64,000 bases of DNA. Source: Microbacterium sp. USTB-Y. GTDB taxonomy: Bacteria; Actinomycetota; Actinomycetes; Actinomycetales; Microbacteriaceae. The notes beneath the pieces were generated by a model, which did no database searches, was not told the origin of the DNA, and saw only the letters and a program-made list of their open reading frames with translations. The stretch covers positions 248,001 to 312,000 of the forward strand of contig NZ_JAGMTU010000005.1 of assembly GCF_023703415.1 (NCBI RefSeq), written 5' to 3'. This document shows, one piece after another, positions 46,256 to 54,942 of the stretch; the stretch's first letter is position 1, and every line of letters starts with the position of its first letter. Made by a program: the position numbers and the translations under genes.

Positions 46256-46402
46256 GTCCGGATCCTCTCGTGCGGTGACAGAAGGATCCTCTCGACCGCG
46301 TCGGGACCAGACCTGTGCGCCTGCTATGCGTCGCCTAAGGCGTCGCTGTCACGCAGGGACCCGCGACGCGGGAGCCGCGCCCGCACGCCGTAGGCTGTGA
46401 GC

Positions 46403-47146
46403 ATGACGCGCACCCTCATCCTGCTCCGTCACGGGCAGAGCGAATGGAACGAACTGAACCTGTTCACCGGCTGGGTGGACGTCCGGCTGACCGAGCAGGG
46501 CAAGGGCGAGGCCCGCCGCGGCGGCGAGCTGCTCGCCGAGTCGGGCATCCTGCCCGACGTCCTGCACACCTCGCTGCTCAGCCGCGCGATCCAGACGGCG
46601 AACATCGCGCTCGACGCCGCCGACCGGTTGTGGATCCCGGTGACCCGCTCCTGGCGCCTCAACGAGCGCCACTACGGAGCCCTGCAGGGCAAGGACAAGG
46701 CGCAGACGCTCGAGGAGTTCGGTCCCGAGCAGTTCCAGCTGTGGCGCCGGTCCTTCGACGTTCCGCCGCCCCCGCTCGACGACGCGAGCGAGTTCAGCCA
46801 GGTGAACGACCCGCGCTACGCGGGCATCGACGGCGAGGTGCCGCGCACCGAGTCGCTCAAGCTCGTGATCGACCGTCTGCTGCCGTACTGGGAGTCCGCG
46901 ATCGTCCCCGACCTCGAAGCGGGCAAGACGGTGCTCGTCACCGCGCACGGCAACTCGCTGCGCGGTCTCGTGAAGCACCTCGAGGGCATCAGCGACGACG
47001 ACATCGCCGAGCTGAACATCCCGACGGGCATCCCGCTCGTCTACGAGCTCGACGACAACAACGTGCCGACCGGGCCCGGCCGCTACCTCGACCCCGAGGC
47101 CGCCGCCGCCGGCGCCGCCGCCGTGGCGAACCAGGGCAAGAAGTAG
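46403..47146 (+). CDS. gpmA: 2,3-bisphosphoglycerate-dependent phosphoglycerate mutase
   Basis: A 247-residue glycolytic enzyme. [18 protein letters not shown] holds the phospho-His, then [15 protein letters not shown] and [17 protein letters not shown], with the second His. I chose the ATG at 46403, because TAGGCT (46391-46396) ends 6 nt before it, rather than the in-frame GTG at 46397. It is divergent from the dioxygenase gene and convergent with phoU. Confidence 0.95.
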   Translation: MTRTLILLRHGQSEWNELNLFTGWVDVRLTEQGKGEARRGGELLAESGILPDVLHTSLLSRAIQTANIALDAADRLWIPVTRSWRLNERHYGALQGKDKAQTLEEFGPEQFQLWRRSFDVPPPPLDDASEFSQVNDPRYAGIDGEVPRTESLKLVIDRLLPYWESAIVPDLEAGKTVLVTAHGNSLRGLVKHLEGISDDDIAELNIPTGIPLVYELDDNNVPTGPGRYLDPEAAAAGAAAVANQGKK

Positions 47147-47150
47147 CACC

Positions 47151-47220
47151 CGGACCGACGACGGATCCCGTCCCGCCCGGTTCTCCGAACCGGCCCGGGG
47201 CGGGATCCGTCGTCGGTCCG
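47151..47220. terminator. Long hairpin terminator between gpmA and phoU
   Basis: Perfect 20-bp arms (47151-47170/47201-47220) enclose a second hairpin (CCGGTTC/GAACCGG). It separates the convergent genes gpmA and phoU. Confidence 0.85.
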
Positions 47221-47319
47221 CCTCCCGACGGAGGTCGGGGATGCGTCTCGAGAGGAGAAGATCCGCCCGGGCCGGAACGGCGGGGCGGATCTTCGACGAT
47301 CTGACGGCGGCGCGGGGGA

Positions 47320-48030
47320 TCAGGCGAGCCCGGATCCGGCCTCCGCCTCGGCCTGCGCCTCGACGGCGAGGGCGATGTCCTCCTCGTCGACGGCCCAGTC
47401 GCCGGTCGCGAGGTAGACGACCTTCTTCGCGACGGCGACCGCGTGGTCGGCGAAGCGCTCGTGGTAGCGGCTGGCCAGGGTCGCGTCGACGGTCGCGCCG
47501 GCCTCGCCCTTCCAGTTGTCGCTGAGCACCTTCTCGAAGACGCTCGCGTGCAGCTCGTCCACGTCGTCGTCGGCATTGCGGATCGTGTCCGCGAGACGCA
47601 GATCCTGGGTGCGCAGCAGCTCGCTCAGGGTGCGGGCGATCTCGACGTCGAGCTCTCCCATGCGGGTGAACGTGCCCTTGAGGCCCTTGGGGATCGCCCG
47701 CTCCGGGAAGCGCAGGCGCGCGAGCTGGGCGATGTGCTCGGACATGTCGCCCATGCGCTCGAGCGACGCGCTGACGCGCAGCGCGGTGACGACGATCCGC
47801 AGGTCGCGGGCGACGGGCTGCTGGCGGGCGAGGATCTCGATGGCCTGCTCGTCGAGCGCGACCGCGAGCTCGTCGATGCGGGCGTCGTCGGCGATGACCT
47901 CCTCGGCCAGCGCCACGTCGCTGGTGGCGAACGAGCGGGTGGCCTTCTCGATCGACACGGCCACGAGGTCGGCGATCTCGACGAGCTGCGCCTGCAGGTC
48001 CTCGAGAGACTGGTGGAAGACTTCGCGCAT
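47320..48030 (-). CDS. phoU: Phosphate signalling protein PhoU
   Basis: A 236-residue all-helical protein made of two PhoU repeats (about 6-110 and 120-220). Metal-binding E/DxxxD patterns include SLERMGDMSEHIAQLA and RYHERFADHAVAVAKKVVYLATG. PhoU couples the Pst transporter to the sensor kinase, repressing the response in high phosphate. The start at 48030 has GAAAGGTG upstream; an in-frame ATG at 48069 lacks one. Confidence 0.95.
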   Translation of the reverse strand: MREVFHQSLEDLQAQLVEIADLVAVSIEKATRSFATSDVALAEEVIADDARIDELAVALDEQAIEILARQQPVARDLRIVVTALRVSASLERMGDMSEHIAQLARLRFPERAIPKGLKGTFTRMGELDVEIARTLSELLRTQDLRLADTIRNADDDVDELHASVFEKVLSDNWKGEAGATVDATLASRYHERFADHAVAVAKKVVYLATGDWAVDEEDIALAVEAQAEAEAGSGLA

Positions 48031-48158
48031 GGCTGCGCACCTTTCGTTCGGTGACCCTGGCTCCGGCACGGTGCGGGTCGCACGGCGGCCCGCGGCGCGG
48101 GCACGGGGCGGTGCCCGCCACGGGTCGTGACGCGCACGAGCCGATTCTGTTCGGCGAA

Positions 48159-48187
48159 GGTTAACGGTTGGTGCCGTGCTCGTGAAC
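48159..48187. promoter_or_regulatory. Candidate PHO box between phoU and senX3
   Basis: On the minus strand three 7-nt cores are spaced exactly 11 nt apart: GTTCACG (48187-48181), CGGCACC (48176-48170) and GTTAACC (48165-48159). The outer two fit the GTTCACC core; the middle keeps CACC. A further single GTTCACC lies at 48241-48235. The arrangement suggests autoregulation of phoU and/or senX3-regX3. Confidence 0.5.
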
Positions 48188-48259
48188 AGTAGCGCGCCAG
48201 GGGGTGGGACGGCCGGGAACCCGCCGATTCCGGGGGTGAACGACCTCTACGCTGGAGGC

Positions 48260-49534
48260 ATGGACAGCACCCTGCTCGCCCTGCTCGCCCTCGGGCTGGG
48301 GGTCGCGATCGGCGCGGGCATCGCCGCGATGATCGTCGCCGCGATGCGGGCGCGCACGGCCGCCGAGCAGCAGGCGTCCAGTGAGCTTCCGGACGGTCTG
48401 ACCGACGTGCTGGCCGCGATGGACGACGCCGCCTGCGCGGTGGATCCGTCCGGGCTCGTGACCGCTGCGAGCACCGCCGCCGGACGCTTCGGCATCGGAA
48501 TCGGCGCCACGCTGGAGAACCCCGAGCTGCGCCAGCTCGTGCGCGCGGTGCGCGAGGGCGGCAGTGAGACGGCGACCCTGCGTCTTGCCCGCGGCGGGCG
48601 GAGCCTGGATCCGCGGCTGGTCGCCGCACGCGCGAGCCGCATCGGACCGCGCCTGAGCCTCCTCATCATCCGCGACATCACCGAGCAGGAGCGCCTCGAG
48701 CAGATGCGCACCGACTTCGTCGCCAACACCAGCCATGAGCTGAAGACGCCCGTGGGCGCCGTGAGCCTGCTGGCGGAGGCGATCGAGTCCGCCGCCGACG
48801 ATCCCGCCCAGGTGCGCGCCTTCGCCTCGCGTATCCAGGCAGAGGCAGCGCGTCTGGGACAGCTCACCGGACGGATCATGAGCCTGTCCCGGCTGCAGTC
48901 CTCCGACGGCCTCGGCCGCTTCGGCCCGGTCGCGATCGACGAGGTCATCGCGGCGAGCGTGGAGAGCCATGCGGTGCAGGCCTCCTCCGCGGGTGTGGAG
49001 CTGACGCGCGGCGGCGACCGCGGAGCGTGGGTGCAGGGCGACGCGCAGATCCTCATCGAAGCGGTCGGGAACCTCATCGCCAACGCGATCGTCTACTCGC
49101 CGCGCGGATCCCGCGTGGGCGTCGGCGTGCGCGTCGACGACGGCGTGGTCGAGATCTCGGTGTCCGACCAGGGCATCGGCATCGAGGAGGCGGACCGCGA
49201 CCGCATCTTCGAGCGGTTCTACCGCGCCGACGAGGCCCGGTCCCGCCGCACCGGAGGCACCGGCCTCGGGCTGTCGATCGTCAAGCACGCCACTCAGCGC
49301 CACGGCGGGGAGGTGCGGCTGTGGTCGCGCCCTGGTCGCGGCTCCACGTTCACCATGCGCCTGCCGCAGATCGCGGCGCCCGAGATCGAGGACGATCCGG
49401 GCGCGCGCAAGAAGCCGGCCAAGGACAAGAGCAAGAACAAGAAGAAGCGGAAGGCCCGCAAGGCCTCCCGTTTGGCCGCGCCGCCCGTGATCAGCACGGA
49501 CCAGCCCCGCACCGATTCCGGAGAACTCGTATGA
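48260..49534 (+). CDS. senX3: Sensor histidine kinase SenX3/PhoR-type
   Basis: A 424-residue kinase. One N-terminal membrane helix (about 5-28), a PAS-like domain (about 50-130), then the H-box FVANTSHELKTPVGA (phospho-His), N-box NLIANAIVYSPRG, G1 DQGIGI and G2 GGTGLGLSIVKH. A Lys-rich C-terminal tail (KKPAKDKSKNKKKRKARK) follows. TACGCT (48248-48253) ends 6 nt before the ATG. It overlaps regX3 by 4 bp and responds to phosphate status together with PstSCAB and PhoU. Confidence 0.94.
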   Translation: MDSTLLALLALGLGVAIGAGIAAMIVAAMRARTAAEQQASSELPDGLTDVLAAMDDAACAVDPSGLVTAASTAAGRFGIGIGATLENPELRQLVRAVREGGSETATLRLARGGRSLDPRLVAARASRIGPRLSLLIIRDITEQERLEQMRTDFVANTSHELKTPVGAVSLLAEAIESAADDPAQVRAFASRIQAEAARLGQLTGRIMSLSRLQSSDGLGRFGPVAIDEVIAASVESHAVQASSAGVELTRGGDRGAWVQGDAQILIEAVGNLIANAIVYSPRGSRVGVGVRVDDGVVEISVSDQGIGIEEADRDRIFERFYRADEARSRRTGGTGLGLSIVKHATQRHGGEVRLWSRPGRGSTFTMRLPQIAAPEIEDDPGARKKPAKDKSKNKKKRKARKASRLAAPPVISTDQPRTDSGELV

Positions 49535-50214
49535 CCCGCATCCTCCTCGTCGAAGACGAGCCCGATCTCGCCGACCCGCTCGCGTACCTGCTGCGCCGGG
49601 AGGGCTACGAGGTCGAGATCGCCGAGGACGGCCCGACCGCTCTCACCCTGTTCCGCGAGAGCGGCGCGGACATCGTCCTGCTCGACCTCATGCTCCCGGG
49701 GATGCCGGGCACCGAGGTGTGCCGCCAGATCCGCACCTCCTCGGCCGTCCCGATCATCATGCTCACCGCGAAGGACTCCGAGGTCGACATCGTGGTGGGG
49801 CTCGAGCTGGGCGCGGACGACTACATCACGAAGCCGTACTCGTCGCGCGAGCTGCTCGCCCGGATGCGGGCCGTGCTGCGCCGCGTCGTCCAGGCCGAGG
49901 ACGACGTCGACGAGCGCATCCTCGAGGGCGGCAGGGTCACCGTCGACATCGACCGGCACACGGTCGCCGTGGACGGGGAGGTCATCAACATGCCGCTCAA
50001 GGAGTTCGAGCTGCTCGAGGTGCTGATGCGCAACTCGGGCCGCGTGCTCACGCGCGGCCAGCTGATCGACCGGGTCTGGGGCAGCGACTACTTCGGCGAC
50101 ACGAAGACCCTCGACGTGCACATCAAGCGGATCCGCTCCCGCATCGAGGAGAACCCGTCCGAGCCGGTGATGCTCGTCACCGTGCGCGGTCTGGGCTACC
50201 GCTTCGAGGGCTGA
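49531..50214 (+). CDS. regX3: Response regulator RegX3/PhoP-type
   Basis: A 227-residue OmpR-family regulator. The phospho-acceptor Asp is in VLLDLMLPGMPG, the switch Thr in MLTAKD and the Lys in YITKPYS; the winged helix has KEFELLEVLMRNSGRVLTRGQLIDRVWGSDYFGDTKTLDVHIKRIRSRIE. Its start overlaps senX3. It is the probable binder of the 11-nt repeats near pstS and phoU. Confidence 0.95.
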   Translation: MTRILLVEDEPDLADPLAYLLRREGYEVEIAEDGPTALTLFRESGADIVLLDLMLPGMPGTEVCRQIRTSSAVPIIMLTAKDSEVDIVVGLELGADDYITKPYSSRELLARMRAVLRRVVQAEDDVDERILEGGRVTVDIDRHTVAVDGEVINMPLKEFELLEVLMRNSGRVLTRGQLIDRVWGSDYFGDTKTLDVHIKRIRSRIEENPSEPVMLVTVRGLGYRFEG

Positions 50215-50229
50215 GCGCGCCGCGCAGAA

Positions 50230-50270
50230 GCGGAAGGCCCCCGGATCCGAGGGATCCGGGGGCCTTCCGC
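50230..50270. terminator. Hairpin terminator after regX3
   Basis: A perfect 19-bp stem (50230-50248/50252-50270) with loop GAG lies between convergent regX3 and the lipoprotein gene ending at 50286. Each arm carries GGATCC at the loop side. Confidence 0.88.
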
Positions 50271-50285
50271 GTGGTCTGCGCCGAG

Positions 50286-50837
50286 TCAGCCGACGGGGGT
50301 CTCGCTGGCCGTCGGGGTCGGCTCGACCGCCGGGGCGACCGGGGTCGTGGTCGGCGTCGGGCTGGGCGGGGCGGTCGGCACCAGCGTGGAGTAGTAGGGC
50401 AGGGTGCCGTCGAGCACCGGGATCGCGTACTTGATGCCCTCGGCGTCGCCGGACTGGAAGTAGACGTCGACCGTCTCGCCCGCCTTGGTGTCCAGGCCCT
50501 CGAACGTCAGCGGCTGGGCGTCGTCGCCGCCGAGGCTCACCGACTTCTGGCCGGCGACGCGCACGCTCTGGGCGGGGCCGTCGCCGACGGTGATGTGGAT
50601 CGTGGCGGAGTCGGACGTGGTGTTCACCAGACCGGCCACGAGGTTGCCCGTGGTGCCGGACTCGTCGGCGACGAAGAAGGCGTTGCGGACCTCGATCGGA
50701 CCGCTCTTGGGCACGTTCGCGCCGTCGGAGGCCGAGTAGTCGATCGTGGTCGCCTGCGGAGTGATCCCCGCGCACCCGGTGGCGCCGACGATGATCAGGG
50801 CGCTGAGGGCGATGGACGCAGCAAGGCGCGATTTCAC
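50286..50837 (-). CDS. Predicted lipoprotein
   Basis: A 183-residue lipoprotein with lipobox ATGC (Cys22), a compact beta-rich domain (IEVRNAFFVADESGTTGNLVAGLVN, TIHITVGDG, GETVDVYFQ) and a Pro/Thr-rich C-terminal tail. The domain recalls PCu(A)C-like exported proteins but lacks their Met/His copper motif. Its role is unknown. GTG start with GGAGGA upstream. Confidence 0.78.
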   Translation of the reverse strand: MKSRLAASIALSALIIVGATGCAGITPQATTIDYSASDGANVPKSGPIEVRNAFFVADESGTTGNLVAGLVNTTSDSATIHITVGDGPAQSVRVAGQKSVSLGGDDAQPLTFEGLDTKAGETVDVYFQSGDAEGIKYAIPVLDGTLPYYSTLVPTAPPSPTPTTTPVAPAVEPTPTASETPVG

Positions 50838-50973
50838 GGGTCCTCCAGAAAATTCACGTGATGATCCAGCACCATTCTAGGGGCACGCGCCGCAGGCGCA
50901 CGGCTCGGCCCACGCGCGCGATGGCGGGAGGGGAGCGGCCGGGGGCGCGAACCTTAGCGCATTCTGGCTGTGG

Positions 50974-50979
50974 TATCCT
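50974..50979 (+). promoter_or_regulatory. carD: -10 element of carD
   Basis: TATCCT preceded by GG; a TSS near 50986 gives a short leader with GAAAGGA before carD. The -35 is poor (TTAGCG with short spacing), which fits a CarD/RbpA-dependent promoter. Confidence 0.5.
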
Positions 50980-51005
50980 GGAGGTTGCCGAAAGGACACG
51001 ACTTT

Positions 51006-51488
51006 ATGCTTTTTGAGGTTGGTGAGACCGTGGTCTATCCGCACCACGGCGCCGCGACGATCATCGAGGTCAAGGACCGTGTGATCAAGGGGGAGACCAA
51101 GAAGTACCTGAAGCTGAACGTCACGCAGGGAGACCTCATCATCGAGGTGCCTGCCGAGAACGTCGACCTGGTCGGCGTTCGCGACGTGATCGGCCAGGAG
51201 GGACTGGATCGGGTGTTCGAGGTGCTCCGCGCCCCGTTCACCGAGGAGCCGACCAACTGGTCGCGCCGGTATAAGGCGAACCTCGAGAAGCTCGCCTCGG
51301 GCGATGTGATCAAGGTCAGCGAGGTCGTCCGCGACCTGTGGCGCCGCGACCAGGATCGCGGTCTCTCCGCCGGCGAGAAGCGCATGCTGGCCAAGGCCCG
51401 TCAGATCCTCACCTCCGAGCTCGCGCTCGCGGAGAAGATCGACGAGGAGAAGGCCGGGACGCTCCTCGACGAGGTCCTCGCCTCCTGA
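51006..51488 (+). CDS. carD: CarD family RNA polymerase-binding regulator
   Basis: A 160-residue transcription factor. The N-terminal RNAP-interaction (Tudor-like) domain has [19 protein letters not shown], and the C-terminal DNA-binding helical domain has the wedge Trp region [16 protein letters not shown]. CarD stabilises the open complex at rRNA and many other promoters. The ATG at 51006 has GAAAGGA 9-15 nt upstream. Monocistronic, with a strong terminator after it. Confidence 0.95.
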   Translation: MLFEVGETVVYPHHGAATIIEVKDRVIKGETKKYLKLNVTQGDLIIEVPAENVDLVGVRDVIGQEGLDRVFEVLRAPFTEEPTNWSRRYKANLEKLASGDVIKVSEVVRDLWRRDQDRGLSAGEKRMLAKARQILTSELALAEKIDEEKAGTLLDEVLAS

Positions 51489-51499
51489 GCTCTGCGTGA

Positions 51500-51531
51500 G
51501 AAGGGGTGGATGCCGCGGCATCCACCCCTTC
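51500..51531 (+). terminator. Terminator after carD
   Basis: A 15-bp stem (51500-51514/51517-51531) with a 2-nt centre is followed by TTCGTGT. It separates carD from the convergent ABC-2 permease gene. Confidence 0.85.
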
Positions 51532-51559
51532 TTCGTGTCCGCGGTGCGGTCCGAGGGGC

Positions 51560-52378
51560 TCAGATCGACCGCTGGTAGCTGCGGATCGCGCTCAACGCCC
51601 AACCGAACGCGAGCACGGCCAGCAGGACGAGGCCGCCGGCCTGCCACCACCCTTCCGCGGGGTACGAGCCGGTGAGGCCGCCCCGGCCGAGTTCGACGGC
51701 CCAGGTCATCGGGTTGCCGCGCGAGACGTTCTGCACCCACTCGGGCATCGCCGCGGCGGGCATCATCGTGGTGGACAGGAACGTCGCCGGCAGCACGATC
51801 AGCTGCGAGAGGCTGATCAGCGCGATCTGACTGCGCGACACGAGCGCGACCGCCGTGGACGCGCAGCAGAAGATCGTTGCGAGCAGCGTCGCGACGCCCA
51901 GCGCGACGAGCACGCCGCCGACGCCGCCGGGGTAGCGCGCGCCGCCCAGCCAGCCGATGCCGAGCACGACGAGCGACTGCAGCACGTTGATCGCCAGCTG
52001 CTGCAGGAGCTGCCCCGCGATGATCGACGAGCGCCGCAGCGGCGACGTGAGGTACTGGTCCATCACGCCGGAGTCGATGTCGTCGATGTAGCCGGTGCCG
52101 GCCCAGGCGCCGGAGTACAGCACCGTCATCATCAGGATCCCGGGGACGAGGTAGTCGATGTAGCCGTGCCCGCCGAACGCGGGGAGGGCGCCCAGAGTGC
52201 GGAAGACCTGCCCGAACAGCAGGATCCAGATCACCGGCTGGATGAGGCTCATGACGGGTCCCCAGGCCTGACGGATCGAGACGATCGACCAGCGCCGCAG
52301 CACCTGCCCGGTCTGCGTGAACCAGCCGGGGCGCGCCGGGGCGGTGCCGAGGGCGGGGGAGAGGGCGATCGCGCTCAT
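51560..52378 (-). CDS. ABC-2 type permease (DrrB-like)
   Basis: A 272-residue integral membrane protein with about six helices of the ABC-2/DrrB family. The family has IQPVIWILLFGQVFRTLG near the start and VIPATFLSTTMMPAAAMPEWVQNVSRGNPMTWAVEL-like segment near the end. It pairs with the ATPase by an ATGA overlap and would form an exporter for a drug, lipid or antibiotic. Under PadR control by position. Confidence 0.9.
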   Translation of the reverse strand: MSAIALSPALGTAPARPGWFTQTGQVLRRWSIVSIRQAWGPVMSLIQPVIWILLFGQVFRTLGALPAFGGHGYIDYLVPGILMMTVLYSGAWAGTGYIDDIDSGVMDQYLTSPLRRSSIIAGQLLQQLAINVLQSLVVLGIGWLGGARYPGGVGGVLVALGVATLLATIFCCASTAVALVSRSQIALISLSQLIVLPATFLSTTMMPAAAMPEWVQNVSRGNPMTWAVELGRGGLTGSYPAEGWWQAGGLVLLAVLAFGWALSAIRSYQRSI

Positions 52379-53403
52379 GCGGCGACTTCTTCCGTGAGGG
52401 CGGCCGCGGGTGCGTCGCCGAAGGTGTGGCCGACGAAGTGCAGGTACACGTCGTCGAGGGTGGGGTGGGAGGCGGCGACCTGGCCGTAGCGGATTCCGGC
52501 GCCGTCGAGGGCGGCGATGACCGCGCCGACCGCGGAGGCGGCGTCGTCGGTGCGGGCGACGAGCAGGCCGTCGACGCCGGCCGCCTCGACGAGCACGTCG
52601 CGCAGTCCGGGCACGGACGAGACCGCCGCGCGCACGGCGACCGGATCCGGCTCCACGAGGGTCACACGGACGGCGTCGCCGTGCAGCGCCGCCTTGAGCT
52701 CCTCCGGCGTGCCCTGGGCGACGGCCCGCCCGCGGTTCACCAGCAGCAGCTCGTCGGCGAGCCGGTCGGCCTCCTCCATGTAATGCGTGGTGAGCACGAC
52801 GGTGAGGGCCTCCTCGCCGGCCAGCCGCCGGATCTCGGCCCACATGGCCGCGCGAGCCTCGGGGTCGAGGCCGGTGGTGGGCTCGTCGAGGAAGAGCACC
52901 TGCGGGCGATGCACGAGCGCGGCGGCCACGTCGAGGCGCCGTCGCATCCCGCCGGAGAAGGTGCGCACCGGCCGCCGCGTCGCGTCGTCGAGGCCGAACT
53001 CGGTCAGGAGCCGTGCGGCGCGCGCTCGGGCATCGGAGCCGCCGAGGCCCCGCATGCGTGCGGCGATCTCGAGGTTCTCGGTTGCGGTGAGGTTCGGATC
53101 CGTTCCGGTGCCCTGGGAGACGTAGCCGATCGCTGCGCGCACGTCGGCGGGGGCGTCGTTCACGTCGTGGCCGGCCACGCGGGCGCGGCCCGCGGTGGGG
53201 CGGGACAGCGTGGTGAGGATCTTGGTGGTGGTGGACTTGCCGGCGCCGTTCGGGCCGAGCAGCCCGAAGACACGACCGGCCGGGACGGCGAAGCTCAGGC
53301 CGTCCAGGGCGCGGACAGCGGGGCGGCGGCCGCGGCCGCGGTACTCCTTGACGAGGTCTTCGGCGATGATGGCATCGCCGTCGTTGCGCTGGTGTGCGGG
53401 CAT
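52375..53403 (-). CDS. ABC transporter ATP-binding protein (DrrA-like)
   Basis: A 342-residue ATPase: Walker A GPNGAGKSTTTKIL, signature FSGGMRRRLDVAAAL, Walker B VLFLDEPTTGLDPE, and a C-terminal ~80-residue extension of the DrrA kind. The start at 53403 was preferred over 53412 because GGAAGGG sits at the right distance. It couples to the ABC-2 permease (4-bp overlap). Confidence 0.93.
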   Translation of the reverse strand: MPAHQRNDGDAIIAEDLVKEYRGRGRRPAVRALDGLSFAVPAGRVFGLLGPNGAGKSTTTKILTTLSRPTAGRARVAGHDVNDAPADVRAAIGYVSQGTGTDPNLTATENLEIAARMRGLGGSDARARAARLLTEFGLDDATRRPVRTFSGGMRRRLDVAAALVHRPQVLFLDEPTTGLDPEARAAMWAEIRRLAGEEALTVVLTTHYMEEADRLADELLLVNRGRAVAQGTPEELKAALHGDAVRVTLVEPDPVAVRAAVSSVPGLRDVLVEAAGVDGLLVARTDDAASAVGAVIAALDGAGIRYGQVAASHPTLDDVYLHFVGHTFGDAPAAALTEEVAA

Positions 53404-53492
53404 GACGAACATCCCTTCCGTTCTGAGGGCTTTTCTGCGTGGAGATGGAGGGCGGATCCGGTCTGCCGAGGGGTGCCGGATCCGCCGGTCGG

Positions 53493-54383
53493 TCAGCGGC
53501 GGTCGCCGCTGCGCGGTGCGAAGAGCATGCGTGCGAGGAGGAGCATCATGGCGGCGAGGCCGCCGACGAACGCCACGGGCGCCCACCACCAGCCGACCGT
53601 GAAGACCAGCACGACGATCGCCGCCAGGGTGAGGAACCAGATCACCGCCGTATAGATGCCGAAGCGGGCGGCGGACTCCGGATCCGTCTCGAAGCGGTTC
53701 GGAGGCATCTGCGTGATCGCGCCGCGGGTCCAGGCCTTGTGGCGATTGGTCTGCGTCGCGCCGAGGTAGGAGAACAGCGCGAGGGATCCGGCCAGGAGCA
53801 CGGCCGCGAGGATCACGAGCCAGAGCTGGTCCAGGGCGAGTGCGAAGCCTCCTCCGAGGCCGAGCGCGAGCAGGGTCCCGCCCGTGGCAAGGCCGAAGCC
53901 GATGGCGCGGGCGGCCGGCAGCGGGTGGTTCGTCGTGGTCTCCTGCAGCAGTGCGTCCGCCGTGACGATGCCGAGCGCGATCGCGACGACCGCACCGAGA
54001 CCGGCGACGGCGAGCGGGGCGGCCGGGTGCACGAGCAGGACGACGAGGAGGATCCCGACGAGGGCGGCGGTGGCGAGGAGGCTCAGCAGCACGGTCCGCA
54101 CCACGAATCCGGGCTTCGGTCGCACCCTGTTCCGGGCGGTGAGCGCCTCCCAGCCGAGGGAGCGCACGGCTTCGGCCGGCTCGTCGTCGAGGAGGGTGCG
54201 GACATCGCCGAGCTCGACGATCGCCCGCTGCGCGGCTTCGGCGGGGGAAGCGCCCGCGGCGACCAGCTCGTCGACCTGCGCCGCGATGTTCGCGCGGATC
54301 TCCTCCTTCAGGTCCTGTGCGGCCGGTGTCATCTCGACCCCGGCGAAGGCGTCGTCCAGCAGGCGGTGGATGTCGGTGTTCAT
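53493..54383 (-). CDS. Membrane protein with N-terminal permease-prefix (HAAS-type) domain
   Basis: A 296-residue protein. The N-terminal ~75 residues (IHRLLDDAFAGVEMTPAAQDLKEEIRANI, AAQRAIVELGDV) match the HAAS/permease-prefix signal-transduction domain often encoded beside PadR regulators; about seven membrane helices follow. Lies 4 bp after the PadR gene and upstream of the ABC exporter; it probably senses or transmits a membrane signal, but its role is unknown. Confidence 0.82.
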   Translation of the reverse strand: MNTDIHRLLDDAFAGVEMTPAAQDLKEEIRANIAAQVDELVAAGASPAEAAQRAIVELGDVRTLLDDEPAEAVRSLGWEALTARNRVRPKPGFVVRTVLLSLLATAALVGILLVVLLVHPAAPLAVAGLGAVVAIALGIVTADALLQETTTNHPLPAARAIGFGLATGGTLLALGLGGGFALALDQLWLVILAAVLLAGSLALFSYLGATQTNRHKAWTRGAITQMPPNRFETDPESAARFGIYTAVIWFLTLAAIVVLVFTVGWWWAPVAFVGGLAAMMLLLARMLFAPRSGDRR

Positions 54384-54387
54384 GTGC

Positions 54388-54729
54388 TCAGTCCTTCGCG
54401 TCCAGAAGCGTGTCGATCACGCGGCGGGTGGCGACCCAGGCCGCGACGTTGCGCCGGTACACCGCGCGGCCGGCGTCGGTGATCCGGTAGTACTTGCGGC
54501 GTCCGCCCTGCGTCTCGTCGCCCCAGTAGGACTCGACCAGTCCGTCCTTCTCCAGACGGCGGTAGGTCGCGTAGAGGGTGGCCTCCTTGATCTCGTGGTC
54601 TCCTCCGGTGGCGTCCCGGATGGTCTTGTAGATCTCGAAGCCGTAGCGGTCGCCGCCGCGGAGCATCCCGAGCACGATCGTGTCGGTGTGCCCGCGCAGG
54701 AGGTCCGCGGAGAAGGCGTCATCGTTCAT
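54388..54729 (-). CDS. PadR family transcriptional regulator
   Basis: A 113-residue winged-helix repressor. The N-terminal GHTDTIVLGMLRGGDRYGFEIYKTI and the wing YRRLEKDGLVESYWGDETQGGRRKYYRITDAG match PadR. It heads a four-gene cluster (PadR, HAAS membrane protein, ABC ATPase, ABC permease). TACAGT (54742-54737) ends 7 nt before the ATG, so the mRNA is likely leaderless. Confidence 0.92.
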   Translation of the reverse strand: MNDDAFSADLLRGHTDTIVLGMLRGGDRYGFEIYKTIRDATGGDHEIKEATLYATYRRLEKDGLVESYWGDETQGGRRKYYRITDAGRAVYRRNVAAWVATRRVIDTLLDAKD

Positions 54730-54730
54730 G

Positions 54731-54764
54731 TCAAGTACTGTATCAGATCAAGTACTGGTTCAGG
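54731..54764. promoter_or_regulatory. Candidate PadR operator: two 17-bp direct repeats
   Basis: TCAAGTACTGTATCAGA (54731-54747) and TCAAGTACTGGTTCAGG (54748-54764) are adjacent direct repeats sharing TCAAGTACTG and a TCAG, each with an AGTACT palindrome. They cover the -10 of the padR gene. They lie in the 213-bp divergent gap to ispDF. Confidence 0.68.
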
Positions 54765-54777
54765 CAAGAGTTTGCGC

Positions 54778-54912
54778 CGTTCTGCAGGGAGGCTCGGCCG
54801 TTGTGCAGGGCGAAGAGGGTCGGCGCGCGGTGCGTCCGGCACCGTTCCGCGATGTGATGCGCCCGGCGAGGAGGGTGGATCCTGCAGAATGGCGGCGGCT
54901 CCCTGCAGAACG
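54778..54912. repeat. Four copies of an RTTSTGCAGG motif, two in each orientation
   Basis: Forward copies: GTTCTGCAGGGA near 54779 and GTTGTGCAGGG at 54800-54810. Reverse copies: ATTCTGCAGG (54890-54881) and GTTCTGCAGGGAG (54911-54899). The outermost pair forms a 14-bp perfect inverted repeat (54778-54791/54899-54912). They lie between the padR operator and ispDF. Confidence 0.65.
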
Positions 54913-54942
54913 TCGCGAGTCGGCGCGCGCTAACGTGAGAGC

